Of a stretch of DNA of 64,000 nt, positions 9,551 to 18,209 are shown piece by piece. The stretch comes from an uncultured Lachnospiraceae bacterium. GTDB lineage: Bacteria; Bacillota; Clostridia; Lachnospirales; Lachnospiraceae. How positions within the stretch are numbered: the first letter of the stretch is position 1; every line of letters starts with the position of its first letter. Under the pieces are notes generated by a model. The model had not been told where the DNA came from, did no database searches, and saw nothing but the letters and a program-made list of their open reading frames with translations. Both the position numbers and the translations under genes were made by a program. Where the stretch lies: positions 1 to 64,000 of the forward strand of contig CAKRMH010000006.1 of the NCBI GenBank assembly GCA_934364805.1. Reading direction: 5' to 3'.

Positions 9551-9557
9551 TTCTTTC

Positions 9558-9585
9558 TCTATAGATTACGCCTGTAACCTGTCAT
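9558..9585 (-). promoter_or_regulatory. Candidate promoter of the heme operon
   Basis: On the minus strand ATGACA (9580-9585) and TATAGA (9558-9563) are 16 bp apart just past the glyS stop codon. If used, transcription would start near 9551, at the foot of the 9512-9550 hairpin. The match to sigma-A consensus is only fair, and no better promoter is visible between glyS and the operon. Confidence 0.35.
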
Positions 9586-9587
9586 CT

Positions 9588-10976
9588 TTAGAAAGTGAAT
9601 TTCTCTGCAAAATATGCATCCAGGTCTGCAATCTTAATACGTTCCTGTTTCATGGTATCACGATCACGTACCGTAACTGCTCCATCTTCTTCGGAGTCAA
9701 AGTCATAAGTAACACAGAATGGAGTACCGATCTCATCCTGTCTGCGATAACGTTTACCAATTGTTCCTCTGTCATCAAATTCACAGTTGTATTTCTTGGA
9801 CAACTGGGCAAAGACTTTCTCTGCACCCTCATTTAATTTCTTGGATAATGGAAGAACACCTACTTTGATCGGTGCGATTGCAGGATGGAAATGGAATACG
9901 GTTCTTACATCTCCACCTTCTAACTCTTCCTCATCATAAGCAGAGCATAAAAATGCGAGTACAACACGATCTGCTCCAAGTGAAGGTTCAATAACATATG
10001 GAATATATTTCTCGCCCTTTGCATCATCAAAGTATGTAAGATCCTGTCCAGATACATTCTGATGCTGTGTAAGGTCATAATCGGTACGATCTGCGATTCC
10101 CCATAATTCGCCCCATCCAAATGGGAATAAGAATTCGATATCTGTTGTTCCTTTTGAGTAAAAACATAATTCCTCTGCGGAATGATCACGCAGTCTCATC
10201 TCATCCTCTTTGATTCCAAGTGAAAGTAACCAGTCACGGCAGAATGCTCTCCAGTACTGGAACCATTCCATATCCGTTCCAGGCTCACAGAAAAACTCTA
10301 ATTCCATCTGCTCAAACTCTCTGGTACGGAATGTAAAGTTACCCGGTGTGATCTCATTACGGAATGATTTACCGATCTGTCCGATACCAAATGGAATCTT
10401 CTTGCGTGATGTTCTCTGAACGTTTTTAAAGTTAACAAAGATTCCCTGTGCTGTTTCTGGTCTTAAATATACTGTATTTTTAGCATCTTCCGTAACACCC
10501 TGGAATGTTTTGAACATCAGGTTAAACTGACGGATATCTGTAAAATTATGTTTGCCACAGCTTGGACATGGTACATTATGTTCTTCGATAAAGTTCACCA
10601 TCTTCTCGTTGGTCCAGCCATCTACCGAACCATCTAATTCAATACCATTTGCTCCTGCGAAATCCTCGATCAGTTTGTCTGCACGGAAACGCTCATGACA
10701 CTCTTTACAATCCATAAGAGGATCGGAAAAACCTCCAAGATGACCGGAAGCAACCCATGTCTGTGGATTCATAAGAATTGCGCAGTCCACACCAACGTTA
10801 TAAGGGTTCTCCTGAATGAATTTCTGCCACCATGCTCTCTTTACGTTATTTTTAAGTTCTACGCCCAGATTACCATAATCCCATGTGTTTGCCAATCCGC
10901 CGTAAATCTCAGATCCCGGATAAACAAATCCTCTTGCTTTTGCTACCTGTACAATTTTGTCCATGGTTTTTTCCAT
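9588..10976 (-). CDS. glyS: Glycyl-tRNA synthetase (alpha2 dimer type)
   Basis: A class II aminoacyl-tRNA synthetase charging tRNA(Gly), 462 residues. The N-terminal ARGFVYPGSEIYGG segment, the central FRNEITPGNFTFRTREFEQME (motif 2 region) and the C-terminal anticodon-binding domain with VGVLPLSKK identify the single-chain archaeal/eukaryotic-like form found in Firmicutes and Actinobacteria. It is not the two-subunit GlyQ/GlyS form. A CPSCG...CHERF pair of Cys clusters in the insertion may bind zinc. AGAGGAA precedes ATG 10976. Confidence 0.96.
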   Translation of the reverse strand: MEKTMDKIVQVAKARGFVYPGSEIYGGLANTWDYGNLGVELKNNVKRAWWQKFIQENPYNVGVDCAILMNPQTWVASGHLGGFSDPLMDCKECHERFRADKLIEDFAGANGIELDGSVDGWTNEKMVNFIEEHNVPCPSCGKHNFTDIRQFNLMFKTFQGVTEDAKNTVYLRPETAQGIFVNFKNVQRTSRKKIPFGIGQIGKSFRNEITPGNFTFRTREFEQMELEFFCEPGTDMEWFQYWRAFCRDWLLSLGIKEDEMRLRDHSAEELCFYSKGTTDIEFLFPFGWGELWGIADRTDYDLTQHQNVSGQDLTYFDDAKGEKYIPYVIEPSLGADRVVLAFLCSAYDEEELEGGDVRTVFHFHPAIAPIKVGVLPLSKKLNEGAEKVFAQLSKKYNCEFDDRGTIGKRYRRQDEIGTPFCVTYDFDSEEDGAVTVRDRDTMKQERIKIADLDAYFAEKFTF

Positions 10977-11013
10977 AACATGTTCCTCTCATTCTCTATA
11001 ATATTGTTTGCTT

Positions 11014-11814
11014 TTATTTATATATAATATATGTGTATACATTGGAAAACTCATCCGGGGTTTCCTCATTCTCATCCTCTTGCGGGAAATCGAATGTAAC
11101 CGAGGTTTCCTCTTCTGTTCCGGTCAGCATCTCATCGTCATCCACACTTCCGGATTCCTCAGTCTCTGTTACTTCGGTAACTGCCTCGGCTGCTTCCGTC
11201 TCCTGTGTCCCGGCTTCGCTGTCCTCTGCTTTGCGTAACAGATTCTGCCCTTCCCGGATTGAAACAGTACTTTTATCCTTCAGTGCCGTATTCTGTGTCG
11301 AAAGATAACAGATCTTCCCCTTCACATTCACATCCAGATTGGCTTTCACGATCACGACCTTGAAATCGTCATCCAGAAACTCTGAGGAGTCAGCTTTCTC
11401 TCCTGCTTTCCCATTTTTCACTGATGCAAATTCCGTATCAAAACGGTAACCTGCTGCAAGCGCCTCCGCAATGGTTCCCGTAAAAAATTCTTCTCCATTA
11501 AATCCACTGTATGCTTTTGCATCCTTGTATTCCAGTGTCAGTACCGCCGAATTATCTTTTACGGAAAGTCCTTTTAACTTTACTGTATTTTTGCCATTTT
11601 CAGATGTATATTTGTCAATGGTTTCATTTACATATTTCTCAAGTCCGTCTTTGTCATAGGTATTTTCGTCAAAATCCTCAACATCGGTAGAAACGATCTT
11701 ACCATGCTTTTGCACGAATACTGTACTTTCCTCTGTGGAATAGGATGTTCCACAGCCCGCCAGCATTGTCACACATAAAGCAATTACAAGACAGATTGCC
11801 GAATACTTCTTCAT
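11014..11814 (-). CDS. Predicted lipoprotein of unknown function
   Basis: A 266-residue exported protein. ATG 11814 follows GGGAGGAAG and opens a signal peptide ending in the lipobox LAGC, with the lipid-bearing cysteine at residue 21. The upstream extension to 11856 has no ribosome site. The body is Lys/Asp/Glu-rich with alternating strand-like stretches; the last 60 residues are acidic and low in complexity. I do not recognise a family or a catalytic motif. Its own consensus promoter and position before glyS suggest a separate transcript rather than a role tied to recO. Confidence 0.8.
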   Translation of the reverse strand: MKKYSAICLVIALCVTMLAGCGTSYSTEESTVFVQKHGKIVSTDVEDFDENTYDKDGLEKYVNETIDKYTSENGKNTVKLKGLSVKDNSAVLTLEYKDAKAYSGFNGEEFFTGTIAEALAAGYRFDTEFASVKNGKAGEKADSSEFLDDDFKVVIVKANLDVNVKGKICYLSTQNTALKDKSTVSIREGQNLLRKAEDSEAGTQETEAAEAVTEVTETEESGSVDDDEMLTGTEEETSVTFDFPQEDENEETPDEFSNVYTYIIYK

Positions 11815-11889
11815 GTCTTCCTCCCAGCTATATGTTCTGATACGGTCTGAAAGCACAAACCTGCATCCACTACCGCGTCAGTCCATGCT

Positions 11890-11918
11890 ATTATACACTT
11901 TTCATTATCTGATTTCAA
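11890..11918 (-). promoter_or_regulatory. Promoter of the lipoprotein gene
   Basis: TTGAAA (11913-11918) and TATAAT (11890-11895) stand 17 bp apart on the minus strand, just after the recO stop codon. The leader before ATG 11814 would be about 70 bases. Confidence 0.75.
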
Positions 11919-11926
11919 CCGCAAGC

Positions 11927-12709
11927 TTATGATTCTGCGGAATTCTGCTGTGTGCTCATCGTCCACAATTCCTTCTGCTGTTTCAAAATCTCCATTGATT
12001 TAAAACGATGATGCACATACTGATCCATATATTCTTTCATGATCTGCGTAAGCTCAACAAGGACTTCATCAGACACACGAAAAGAATACAACCGTTCAAT
12101 CGAAGAAGATACAATATACTGAAGTGCGTAACGCGTTGATTCCAAGATCAGCATTCCAGGAACCTGCTTCCCGCAGCTGCTGCAAAATGTCCCGCCTCTT
12201 TTCACAGAAAAAATATTCAGATTTTCTGTTTTGTGGCAATGCATACAGGAAAACACATCCGGTCCTTCACCGTTTACCGTCAGAGCCTTCAGTTCAAAAA
12301 CAATCTTCACCAGCTGATTTTTATATGCGCTGCATTCCAATGCCCGAAGCGACTGATAAAGCAGCTTTAACATGTCTTTTTCATCGTTGTTCTCCTGGCA
12401 GAAATACTCCGCAAATTCCAAAAAATAAAAGCCATAATATACGGCCTCAAGATCCATCGTCAGATCACGAAAATAATTATGTATCGATGCCTTCGAAAGA
12501 TTATATGCAGTTTTTCCTTCAAACAGTTCAAATTCACCAAAAGAAAAAGGATTCGTCGCAGCAAGGAGCTGACTGTTTGGTCGTCTTGCTCCTCTGGCAA
12601 ATGCTGTGATCTTTCCTCTTTCTTTGGTCAATATCGTTATTCGTTTGTCATATTCTCCGATCGGCATAGCCGTTAAAACCATGCCGGTCAGTACCACCTG
12701 TTGTGACAT
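11927..12709 (-). CDS. recO: DNA repair protein RecO
   Basis: RecO loads RecA with RecF/RecR during recombinational repair. The protein opens with an OB-fold segment (LTGMVLTAMPIGEYDKRITILTKE) typical of the family and has a zinc-finger-like cysteine set CMHCHKTE...CSSCGK. From MSQQVVLTG it is 260 residues. The open frame extends to 12742, but homologues begin near MSQQ, and neither start has an ideal ribosome site (AGGAAG lies somewhat far upstream). Its start overlaps the preceding YqzL-like gene by about 60 bases. Confidence 0.93.
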   Translation of the reverse strand: MSQQVVLTGMVLTAMPIGEYDKRITILTKERGKITAFARGARRPNSQLLAATNPFSFGEFELFEGKTAYNLSKASIHNYFRDLTMDLEAVYYGFYFLEFAEYFCQENNDEKDMLKLLYQSLRALECSAYKNQLVKIVFELKALTVNGEGPDVFSCMHCHKTENLNIFSVKRGGTFCSSCGKQVPGMLILESTRYALQYIVSSSIERLYSFRVSDEVLVELTQIMKEYMDQYVHHRFKSMEILKQQKELWTMSTQQNSAES

Positions 12710-12821
12710 ACTTTTTCGTCTTTCTTCCTGCCGGTTCTTCATTTTCCATTTTGTCTGTGCAATAATTCAGATAATCGGTAACTTTTCCCGTCTGCCAGAA
12801 TACATCCCAGGTTTTCTCCAT
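12648..12821 (-). CDS. YqzL-like small protein between era and recO
   Basis: A 57-residue frame beginning MEKTWDVFWQTGKVTDYLNY. A very strong GGAGGAG lies 6 bases before ATG 12821, better than for the two longer starts. Bacillus and many Firmicutes encode a small YqzL protein at exactly this place (era-yqzL-recO) with the same W-x-VF-x2-TG-x3-YL pattern. That synteny makes this a real gene although it overlaps recO. The C-terminal 25 residues are basic and not recognisable. The function of YqzL is unknown to me. Confidence 0.75.
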   Translation of the reverse strand: MEKTWDVFWQTGKVTDYLNYCTDKMENEEPAGRKTKKYVTTGGTDRHGFNGYADRRI

Positions 12822-12922
12822 CGCTTTCTCCTCCATCCATCCCATGTATTATGTGGATTTACTATTAGGATTCGCTTTCCCGGTGATACTATCCTCGTGA
12901 AAAATTGGAAAACCGGCACTTT

Positions 12923-13828
12923 TTAATCTTCTTCCCGATATCCAAAGTTCTTGATCAAAAAGTCACTGTCCCTCCAGTCTTTCTTAACCTTGACCCAGAG
13001 TTTCAGATTGACCTGTGCATCCAGAAGTCTTTCCATCTCATATCTTGCATTTGTTCCGATCTTCTTCAACATAGACCCCTGTTTTCCGATAATGATTCCT
13101 TTATGGGAATCTTTCTCGCAGACAATCGTTGCATCAATGTCAATGATATTCCCTTTTTTTCTTTCTTTCATCTGATCGATTGCTACAGCAATTCCATGTG
13201 GTATCTCATCATTCAGTGCATGGAGTGCTTTTTCACGAATGATCTCCGCACAGATTGCTCTCTCCGGCTGATCGGTGATCGTATCTTCATCATAAAATTG
13301 TGGTCCGTATGGAAGATATTTAAAAATGCTGTCGATCACATCATCCGTATTCTGTCCGCGAAGTGCAGAAGTCGGAATAATTTCCGCAAAATCATAAATT
13401 TTGCGGTATGTGTCAATGTATTCCAGAATCTTTTCTTTCTCGACAGTGTCCACCTTATTGATCACTAAGATCACAGGTGTCTTTACTTTTTTAAGCTGTT
13501 CTGCAATATGCTGTTCTCCTGCCCCGATAAAATTCGTAGGCTCAACCAGCCACAGAACAACATCAACTTCATTTAACGTCTTCTCTGCGACGTTAACCAT
13601 ATATTCACCCAGTTTGTTTTTCGCCTTATGGATTCCAGGCGTATCCAGGAAAATGATCTGTCCACGATCCATGTCTGTATATACGGTCTGAATACGGTTT
13701 CTCGTTGTCTGTGGTTTGTTGGAGGTGATTGCGATCTTCTGTCCAATGAGCCGATTCATCAATGTAGATTTTCCAACGTTTGGTCTGCCGATAATTGTAA
13801 CAAATCCTGATTTGAAACTTTCGTTCAT
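12923..13828 (-). CDS. era: GTPase Era
   Basis: Era binds the 3' end of 16S rRNA and is needed for 30S maturation. The 301 residues contain G1 GRPNVGKST, G3 DTPG, G4 NKVD and the C-terminal KH domain with the GIIIGKQGSMLKKIG RNA-binding loop. Length is standard. AAGGAAG precedes ATG 13828. It sits 30 bp after the M16 peptidase gene and 100 bp before the YqzL-like gene, all on one strand. Confidence 0.97.
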   Translation of the reverse strand: MNESFKSGFVTIIGRPNVGKSTLMNRLIGQKIAITSNKPQTTRNRIQTVYTDMDRGQIIFLDTPGIHKAKNKLGEYMVNVAEKTLNEVDVVLWLVEPTNFIGAGEQHIAEQLKKVKTPVILVINKVDTVEKEKILEYIDTYRKIYDFAEIIPTSALRGQNTDDVIDSIFKYLPYGPQFYDEDTITDQPERAICAEIIREKALHALNDEIPHGIAVAIDQMKERKKGNIIDIDATIVCEKDSHKGIIIGKQGSMLKKIGTNARYEMERLLDAQVNLKLWVKVKKDWRDSDFLIKNFGYREED

Positions 13829-13858
13829 ATTTTCTTCCTTTTCTCTGTCTGTTGTATA

Positions 13859-16774
13859 TTATAAACCGGTTACTTTGTCAAATAACTGCGCTTCTTTTTG
13901 AATTGCATCCTCATTACCGATCACGCATACGGATGGATCCTGAAGAACGGACTGGATCATATCTGCAAGTGCACGGATGTCCTCAGCGGTTGCATTTCTT
14001 ACTTCATCCCTGTCTTTCTGAAGCATTTCTTCGGTCAGATCCTGGAGATATGCATTCATGGATCTTGCTCCTTTTCCTTCCGGATAAAGCGGTGTGTCCA
14101 TGCTGCTGAATGTTCCGATGATATACTTTGTCATATCTCTCTCATCTGCCTGGAATTTGCGCAGATATTCCGGAATTCCGTCATAGATTTCTAATGTCTT
14201 TAACAGATTCGGATCACGGTAGGACACAAAATAGGTCTCCCCTGAACGGAAAAATCCACTCATGCATCCATATGCTCCACCTTTTACCCTTACATTGATC
14301 CAGAGATAATCATAGCTGAGGATCAGTTTCAGGATGCGTAATGCTCCGGTGTAATGATAACCGTGATCTGCAAAATTACCTACTTTGGCAACATACTGGA
14401 TCTGTGAAGCGTCTGTAAATGCCTCATTGCTTCTCGTAAGTGAAATTCTGGCTGCTTCGTGAGCCTTTTTGCCTGCAGGCTGCTTCTGCAATGCCTCTTT
14501 CAGAATCGGTTCTGCATATGCAAAAGCTTTCTGGTCTCCGGTAAAACTGATCAGAAGTCTCTCTGTTCCGAAAATCTGGCAGGTCAGCTGTTTTAATTTT
14601 GCAATCAGTGTCTGTTTTTTCTCATCAAAATGTTCTTCCAGATCTTTTACTGTTTCGTAATATGTGATTCCATTTGTCGCATCCAGATAATATGCGTACT
14701 CTGAGAATCCGGCAAGCGCTCTCATGGAAGAAACGGAATGTCCTGCACTGCTTAAGCTCTGCTGCAGTCTTGCCCTGCTCTGTGCCAGAATCTCATATAA
14801 ACGCTTCTCATCATTCATGTTAGAGGAAAGCAGAATCTCATTTACAATGGACATTGTTTCTTTCAGGCTGCTCTCAAGTGTCTTGATCCTTACTTCAAAT
14901 TTCACCTGAAGTGGAGCTTCTTTCTCTCCATTCGGATAAATTCCCATTCCGCAGTTGATTCCACCGGAATAAATATTGATGGCATTTGCAAGATCTGCGT
15001 ACGTATATGTTTTGGTGTCTACATATCCAAGAAGTGCTTTTAAAACTCCAAGATATGGAATATCTTCCGCCGGAATATCCGACACATCGTACATCAGTGT
15101 CAGATAATCAATTCCATTTGCCGCAACATCATGACAGATTGTTTTTATTCCGGATATCTGCTTTTCTATATTGCTGAGTGGAAGGATTTCCTTTCTCATA
15201 TCCTCTCTGGAAAGCATTGGGATCTTCTCCAGTTCTTCTTTCGGAGAAGGCTCTTCCTGATATTCTTTCAGATGTTTTGTATCCCTGATCAACTGATTGA
15301 TCTCCTCATCCGAAAGACTGTTTTTATATTGTGCAAGCTTTTCTTCCAGTTTCTGATCCATCTTTGCATTCAGACCTTTTTCCGGAACGATCGTAACGAT
15401 TGCAGCGTGTTTATTATCCAGAAGATATTTTTCGATCAGATTTTCGAAATAACCGGTCTCCACCTGCTCTTTCAGAAACCGGAATGTATCAAGACACTGC
15501 AGATGCATAAATGGTTCCATATCCTCAAACAGCCAGCTGTCCAGGCACTGGATACCGTAAAGCAGTCCTTTCGGGAACTGTCCAAAATCAGCCTCACGGA
15601 AACGGAATTCGGAACTGTTGATTCCCGCAAGCAGCGCTTCGCGGTTAATGCCATTCTTTACAAGATCCTTTAGTGTCTTCTGAATGATCTCCAAAAACTG
15701 TTCCTTTTCGGAGGCATTGGCATTTTTTGCAACGATCGAAAATACCGGCTGAAGTGATCCGCTGTCAAATCCTCCGGAAATATCTTTTCCGATTCCCGCA
15801 TCGATCAGCGCTTTCTTTAATGGTGCCCCTGGTGCACTTACCAGCGCATAATCCAAAATATCAAACGCCTGATACAGCTTACGGTCAAGCACATCAGCCA
15901 CGCTCACATTATAGGACAAATACGTTTTATTCTCTTCACTTTCTCCTGCTGAGATTGGATATTTTGTTGTCACATCCACTTTCTCATCAAACGCTTTCTG
16001 AAGCGGAATTGTAGAATCAAGTTCAATTCTGTCGTATCTGCTCAGATACTCTTTATCCATCCAGTCAAGTTTCTCTGCCATATCCATATCTCCATAGAGA
16101 TAGATATAGGAATTTACCGGATGATAATACCGTCTGTGGAAATTCAGATATTCTTCATACGTCAGATCCGGAATATGTTCCGGATTGCCACCCGAGTTCT
16201 TGCTGTACGTATTATCCGGATATAATGCACGGTAAATCTCCTGCTGCAGGATTTCATCCGGTGAAGAATAAGCTCCTTTCATCTCATTATATACAACACC
16301 GTTTATGGTAACCGGCGCATCCTTGGATTCAAGTTCGTAATGCCAGCCTTCCTGTTTGAAAATCTCTTCATGTTTATAAATATTCGGATTAAATACCGCA
16401 TCCATATAGACATCCACAAGGTTCTGGAAATCCTTGTCATTGCAGCTTGCAACCGGATAAATGGTCTTGTCCGGATAAGTCATGGCATTTAAAAACGTAT
16501 TTAATGATCCCTTGACCAGCTCTACAAACGGGTCCTTGACCGGAAATTTCTTTGAACCACAAAGTACCGTATGTTCGATAATATGCGGAACTCCCGTTTC
16601 ATCCTCCGGCGGAGTACGGAATCCGATATAAAATACTTTATTTTCATCTGTATTGGAAATCACGGCCACACGTGCGCCGCTCTTTTTATGCCTTAAAATA
16701 TAACCTGTCGACTGTATATCAGTAAGGTTCTCTGTTTTTAATATCTCATATGCTTTTAATTCTGATAACTGCAT
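13859..16774 (-). CDS. M16C family zinc metallopeptidase (presequence protease-like)
   Basis: A 971-residue peptidase of the insulinase superfamily. The inverted zinc motif HIIEH is at residues 64-68 and the third ligand Glu164 lies in NEMKG. The single-chain length and the PxxHIxEHxxLCGS context fit the PreP/Cym1/falcilysin subgroup, which degrades short unstructured peptides inside a closed chamber. No signal peptide is visible, so it is probably cytosolic. It has its own promoter and heads the era-YqzL-recO cluster. Substrates cannot be inferred. Confidence 0.93.
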   Translation of the reverse strand: MQLSELKAYEILKTENLTDIQSTGYILRHKKSGARVAVISNTDENKVFYIGFRTPPEDETGVPHIIEHTVLCGSKKFPVKDPFVELVKGSLNTFLNAMTYPDKTIYPVASCNDKDFQNLVDVYMDAVFNPNIYKHEEIFKQEGWHYELESKDAPVTINGVVYNEMKGAYSSPDEILQQEIYRALYPDNTYSKNSGGNPEHIPDLTYEEYLNFHRRYYHPVNSYIYLYGDMDMAEKLDWMDKEYLSRYDRIELDSTIPLQKAFDEKVDVTTKYPISAGESEENKTYLSYNVSVADVLDRKLYQAFDILDYALVSAPGAPLKKALIDAGIGKDISGGFDSGSLQPVFSIVAKNANASEKEQFLEIIQKTLKDLVKNGINREALLAGINSSEFRFREADFGQFPKGLLYGIQCLDSWLFEDMEPFMHLQCLDTFRFLKEQVETGYFENLIEKYLLDNKHAAIVTIVPEKGLNAKMDQKLEEKLAQYKNSLSDEEINQLIRDTKHLKEYQEEPSPKEELEKIPMLSREDMRKEILPLSNIEKQISGIKTICHDVAANGIDYLTLMYDVSDIPAEDIPYLGVLKALLGYVDTKTYTYADLANAINIYSGGINCGMGIYPNGEKEAPLQVKFEVRIKTLESSLKETMSIVNEILLSSNMNDEKRLYEILAQSRARLQQSLSSAGHSVSSMRALAGFSEYAYYLDATNGITYYETVKDLEEHFDEKKQTLIAKLKQLTCQIFGTERLLISFTGDQKAFAYAEPILKEALQKQPAGKKAHEAARISLTRSNEAFTDASQIQYVAKVGNFADHGYHYTGALRILKLILSYDYLWINVRVKGGAYGCMSGFFRSGETYFVSYRDPNLLKTLEIYDGIPEYLRKFQADERDMTKYIIGTFSSMDTPLYPEGKGARSMNAYLQDLTEEMLQKDRDEVRNATAEDIRALADMIQSVLQDPSVCVIGNEDAIQKEAQLFDKVTGL

Positions 16775-16799
16775 TTCATTTCCTCCTATTGATTTTATG

Positions 16800-16828
16800 A
16801 TTATATCCCATTTTCCATGTTTTCACAA
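16800..16828 (-). promoter_or_regulatory. Promoter of the M16C peptidase gene
   Basis: TTGTGA (16823-16828) and TATAAT (16800-16805) are 17 bp apart on the minus strand, directly downstream of the cold shock gene terminator and about 25 bp before the ATG at 16774. Confidence 0.75.
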
Positions 16829-16830
16829 CT

Positions 16831-16859
16831 AAAAAGGAGCCATCCATCGGGATGACTCC
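16831..16859 (-). terminator. Terminator of the cold shock gene
   Basis: On the minus strand GGAGTCATCC pairs with GGATGGCTCC (one G-T wobble) around CGAT and is followed by TTTTT. It lies about 20 bp after the csp stop codon. Confidence 0.85.
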
Positions 16860-16879
16860 AGGTTACAGTCTATATTTGA

Positions 16880-17083
16880 TTAATTCAGACGAGTAACGTT
16901 TGCTGCCTGTGGTCCTTTGTCCCCATCAACAACTTCAAATTCTACCTGCTCGCCATCTTTTAACTCTTTAAATCCATCCATCTTTAATGCGGAAAAATGT
17001 ACAAATACATCTTTTCCTGCCTCATCTGAAATGAAACCATAACCCTTTTTGGCGTTAAACCATTTTACTGTTCCCTGTTGCAT
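16880..17083 (-). CDS. csp: Cold shock protein (CspA family)
   Basis: A 67-residue single-domain nucleic-acid chaperone. It has RNP1 KGYGFI and RNP2 DVFVHF and the full-length CSD beta-barrel with MQQGTVKWFN at the start. It is flanked by a consensus promoter and a strong terminator, so it is a single-gene transcript. A ribosome site AGGAGG precedes the ATG. Confidence 0.97.
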   Translation of the reverse strand: MQQGTVKWFNAKKGYGFISDEAGKDVFVHFSALKMDGFKELKDGEQVEFEVVDGDKGPQAANVTRLN

Positions 17084-17140
17084 AACTTCAAAAACCTCCT
17101 AATACAATAATGCCAAGAACATAATTTGTTCACAAAATTT

Positions 17141-17169
17141 AGATTAGCACATTTTACGAATTATGTCAA
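17141..17169 (-). promoter_or_regulatory. Promoter of the cold shock gene
   Basis: A perfect TTGACA (17164-17169) is followed after 17 bp by TAATCT (17141-17146) on the minus strand. The leader to ATG 17083 would be about 50 bases and AT-rich. Confidence 0.8.
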
Positions 17170-17209
17170 CACAATCCTAATATGTATTGTATAATGTGTA
17201 TAAATTTTC

Positions 17210-18100
17210 TCATGAATTCTTGACCTGGACATCGAGCTGCGGATAAGGGATCGAAATTCCATTCTCATCCAGCGCATTCTTGATATTTTCTGTCATTCTC
17301 CATTTTGCAGTCCAGTAATCTGATGTTTTTACCCAGACATGGATTCCCATATTCACCGAGCTGTCTGCCAGTTCCGATACAAAAACATCTTTTGCTTCTT
17401 CCGTAAGCACTGCCGGCTCCGATGCGACCACCTGCTCTAATACCTTTTTCACCTTTGCCAGATCGGACTCATATGCAACCCCGACAACAATATCCACACG
17501 CCTTTTTTCCATTCCTGTCACATTCGTAATACTGCTGTTTGAAAGAGAGCCATTCGGGATCAGTATCATACGGTTGTCGATGGTAAGAAGCTTCGTATAG
17601 TAGATCGTAATTGCGGAAACCGTTCCTTCATCCCCACTTCCATTATCAATGATATAATCCCCTACCGCAAACGGTTTTAATAAAAGGATCAGAACGCCTC
17701 CTGCAAAATTCTGTAAACTTCCCTGAAGTGCAAGTCCTACTGTAAGTCCTGCAGAACCAAGCACTGCAACAACCGAACCCGTTGTAACTCCAAACTGCGA
17801 CAGAATGATCATACATAATACAAAATAAAGTGCATATTTCACAAGCGAGCACAAAAAGGTAATGACCCCTGTTTCGGTATTTCCTTTTTCCATCGTTTTT
17901 CGCAGCATCTTTACAATGGCACCAATAACTTTGATTCCAACCAGTAAAATTGCCACTGCAATCACAAGCTGGACCAGAAAACTCAAAAGATCCGGAAGCA
18001 TATTTTTAAAATATGTAACAACCACTCCCGGATTCTCTGTAATTTCATTAATCGTGGTTTCTTCTGTTCCCAGAACCGTCAATATTGTATTACGGTACAT
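17210..18100 (-). CDS. MscS-family mechanosensitive ion channel
   Basis: A 296-residue membrane channel that would open under membrane tension during hypo-osmotic shock. Three membrane helices are visible after a short N-terminus: one around LVQLVIAVAILLVGIKVIG, one around YALYFVLCMIILSQFG, and the Gly/Ala-rich pore helix with VLGSAGLTVGLALQGSLQNF. The MscS beta domain follows (PFAVGDYI...NRMILIPNG). ATG 18100 follows AGGAGG with 7-base spacing. The upstream extension to 18160 falls inside the serA terminator and is rejected. Confidence 0.93.
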   Translation of the reverse strand: MYRNTILTVLGTEETTINEITENPGVVVTYFKNMLPDLLSFLVQLVIAVAILLVGIKVIGAIVKMLRKTMEKGNTETGVITFLCSLVKYALYFVLCMIILSQFGVTTGSVVAVLGSAGLTVGLALQGSLQNFAGGVLILLLKPFAVGDYIIDNGSGDEGTVSAITIYYTKLLTIDNRMILIPNGSLSNSSITNVTGMEKRRVDIVVGVAYESDLAKVKKVLEQVVASEPAVLTEEAKDVFVSELADSSVNMGIHVWVKTSDYWTAKWRMTENIKNALDENGISIPYPQLDVQVKNS

Positions 18101-18151
18101 TGAATGACCTCCTATCCGCCTTTTATGTTTATTCCTTATCTTAACATAAAA

Positions 18152-18198
18152 CTTCCCCACATGAAAAGAAGAAAAATCTTCCTTTCGATGTGGGGAAT
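18152..18198 (-). terminator. Terminator after serA
   Basis: CTTCCCCACAT and ATGTGGGG arms pair around a second inner hairpin (AAGAAG / CTTC). On the minus strand GTTTTATG follows. It lies within 15 bp of the serA stop codon and before the MscS gene. Confidence 0.75.
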
Positions 18199-18209
18199 CA
18201 ATGTACCTC

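Noticed and set aside
18101..18160. Twenty-codon N-terminal extension of the MscS channel
   Set aside because: It falls in the serA terminator, while ATG 18100 has an ideal AGGAGG.
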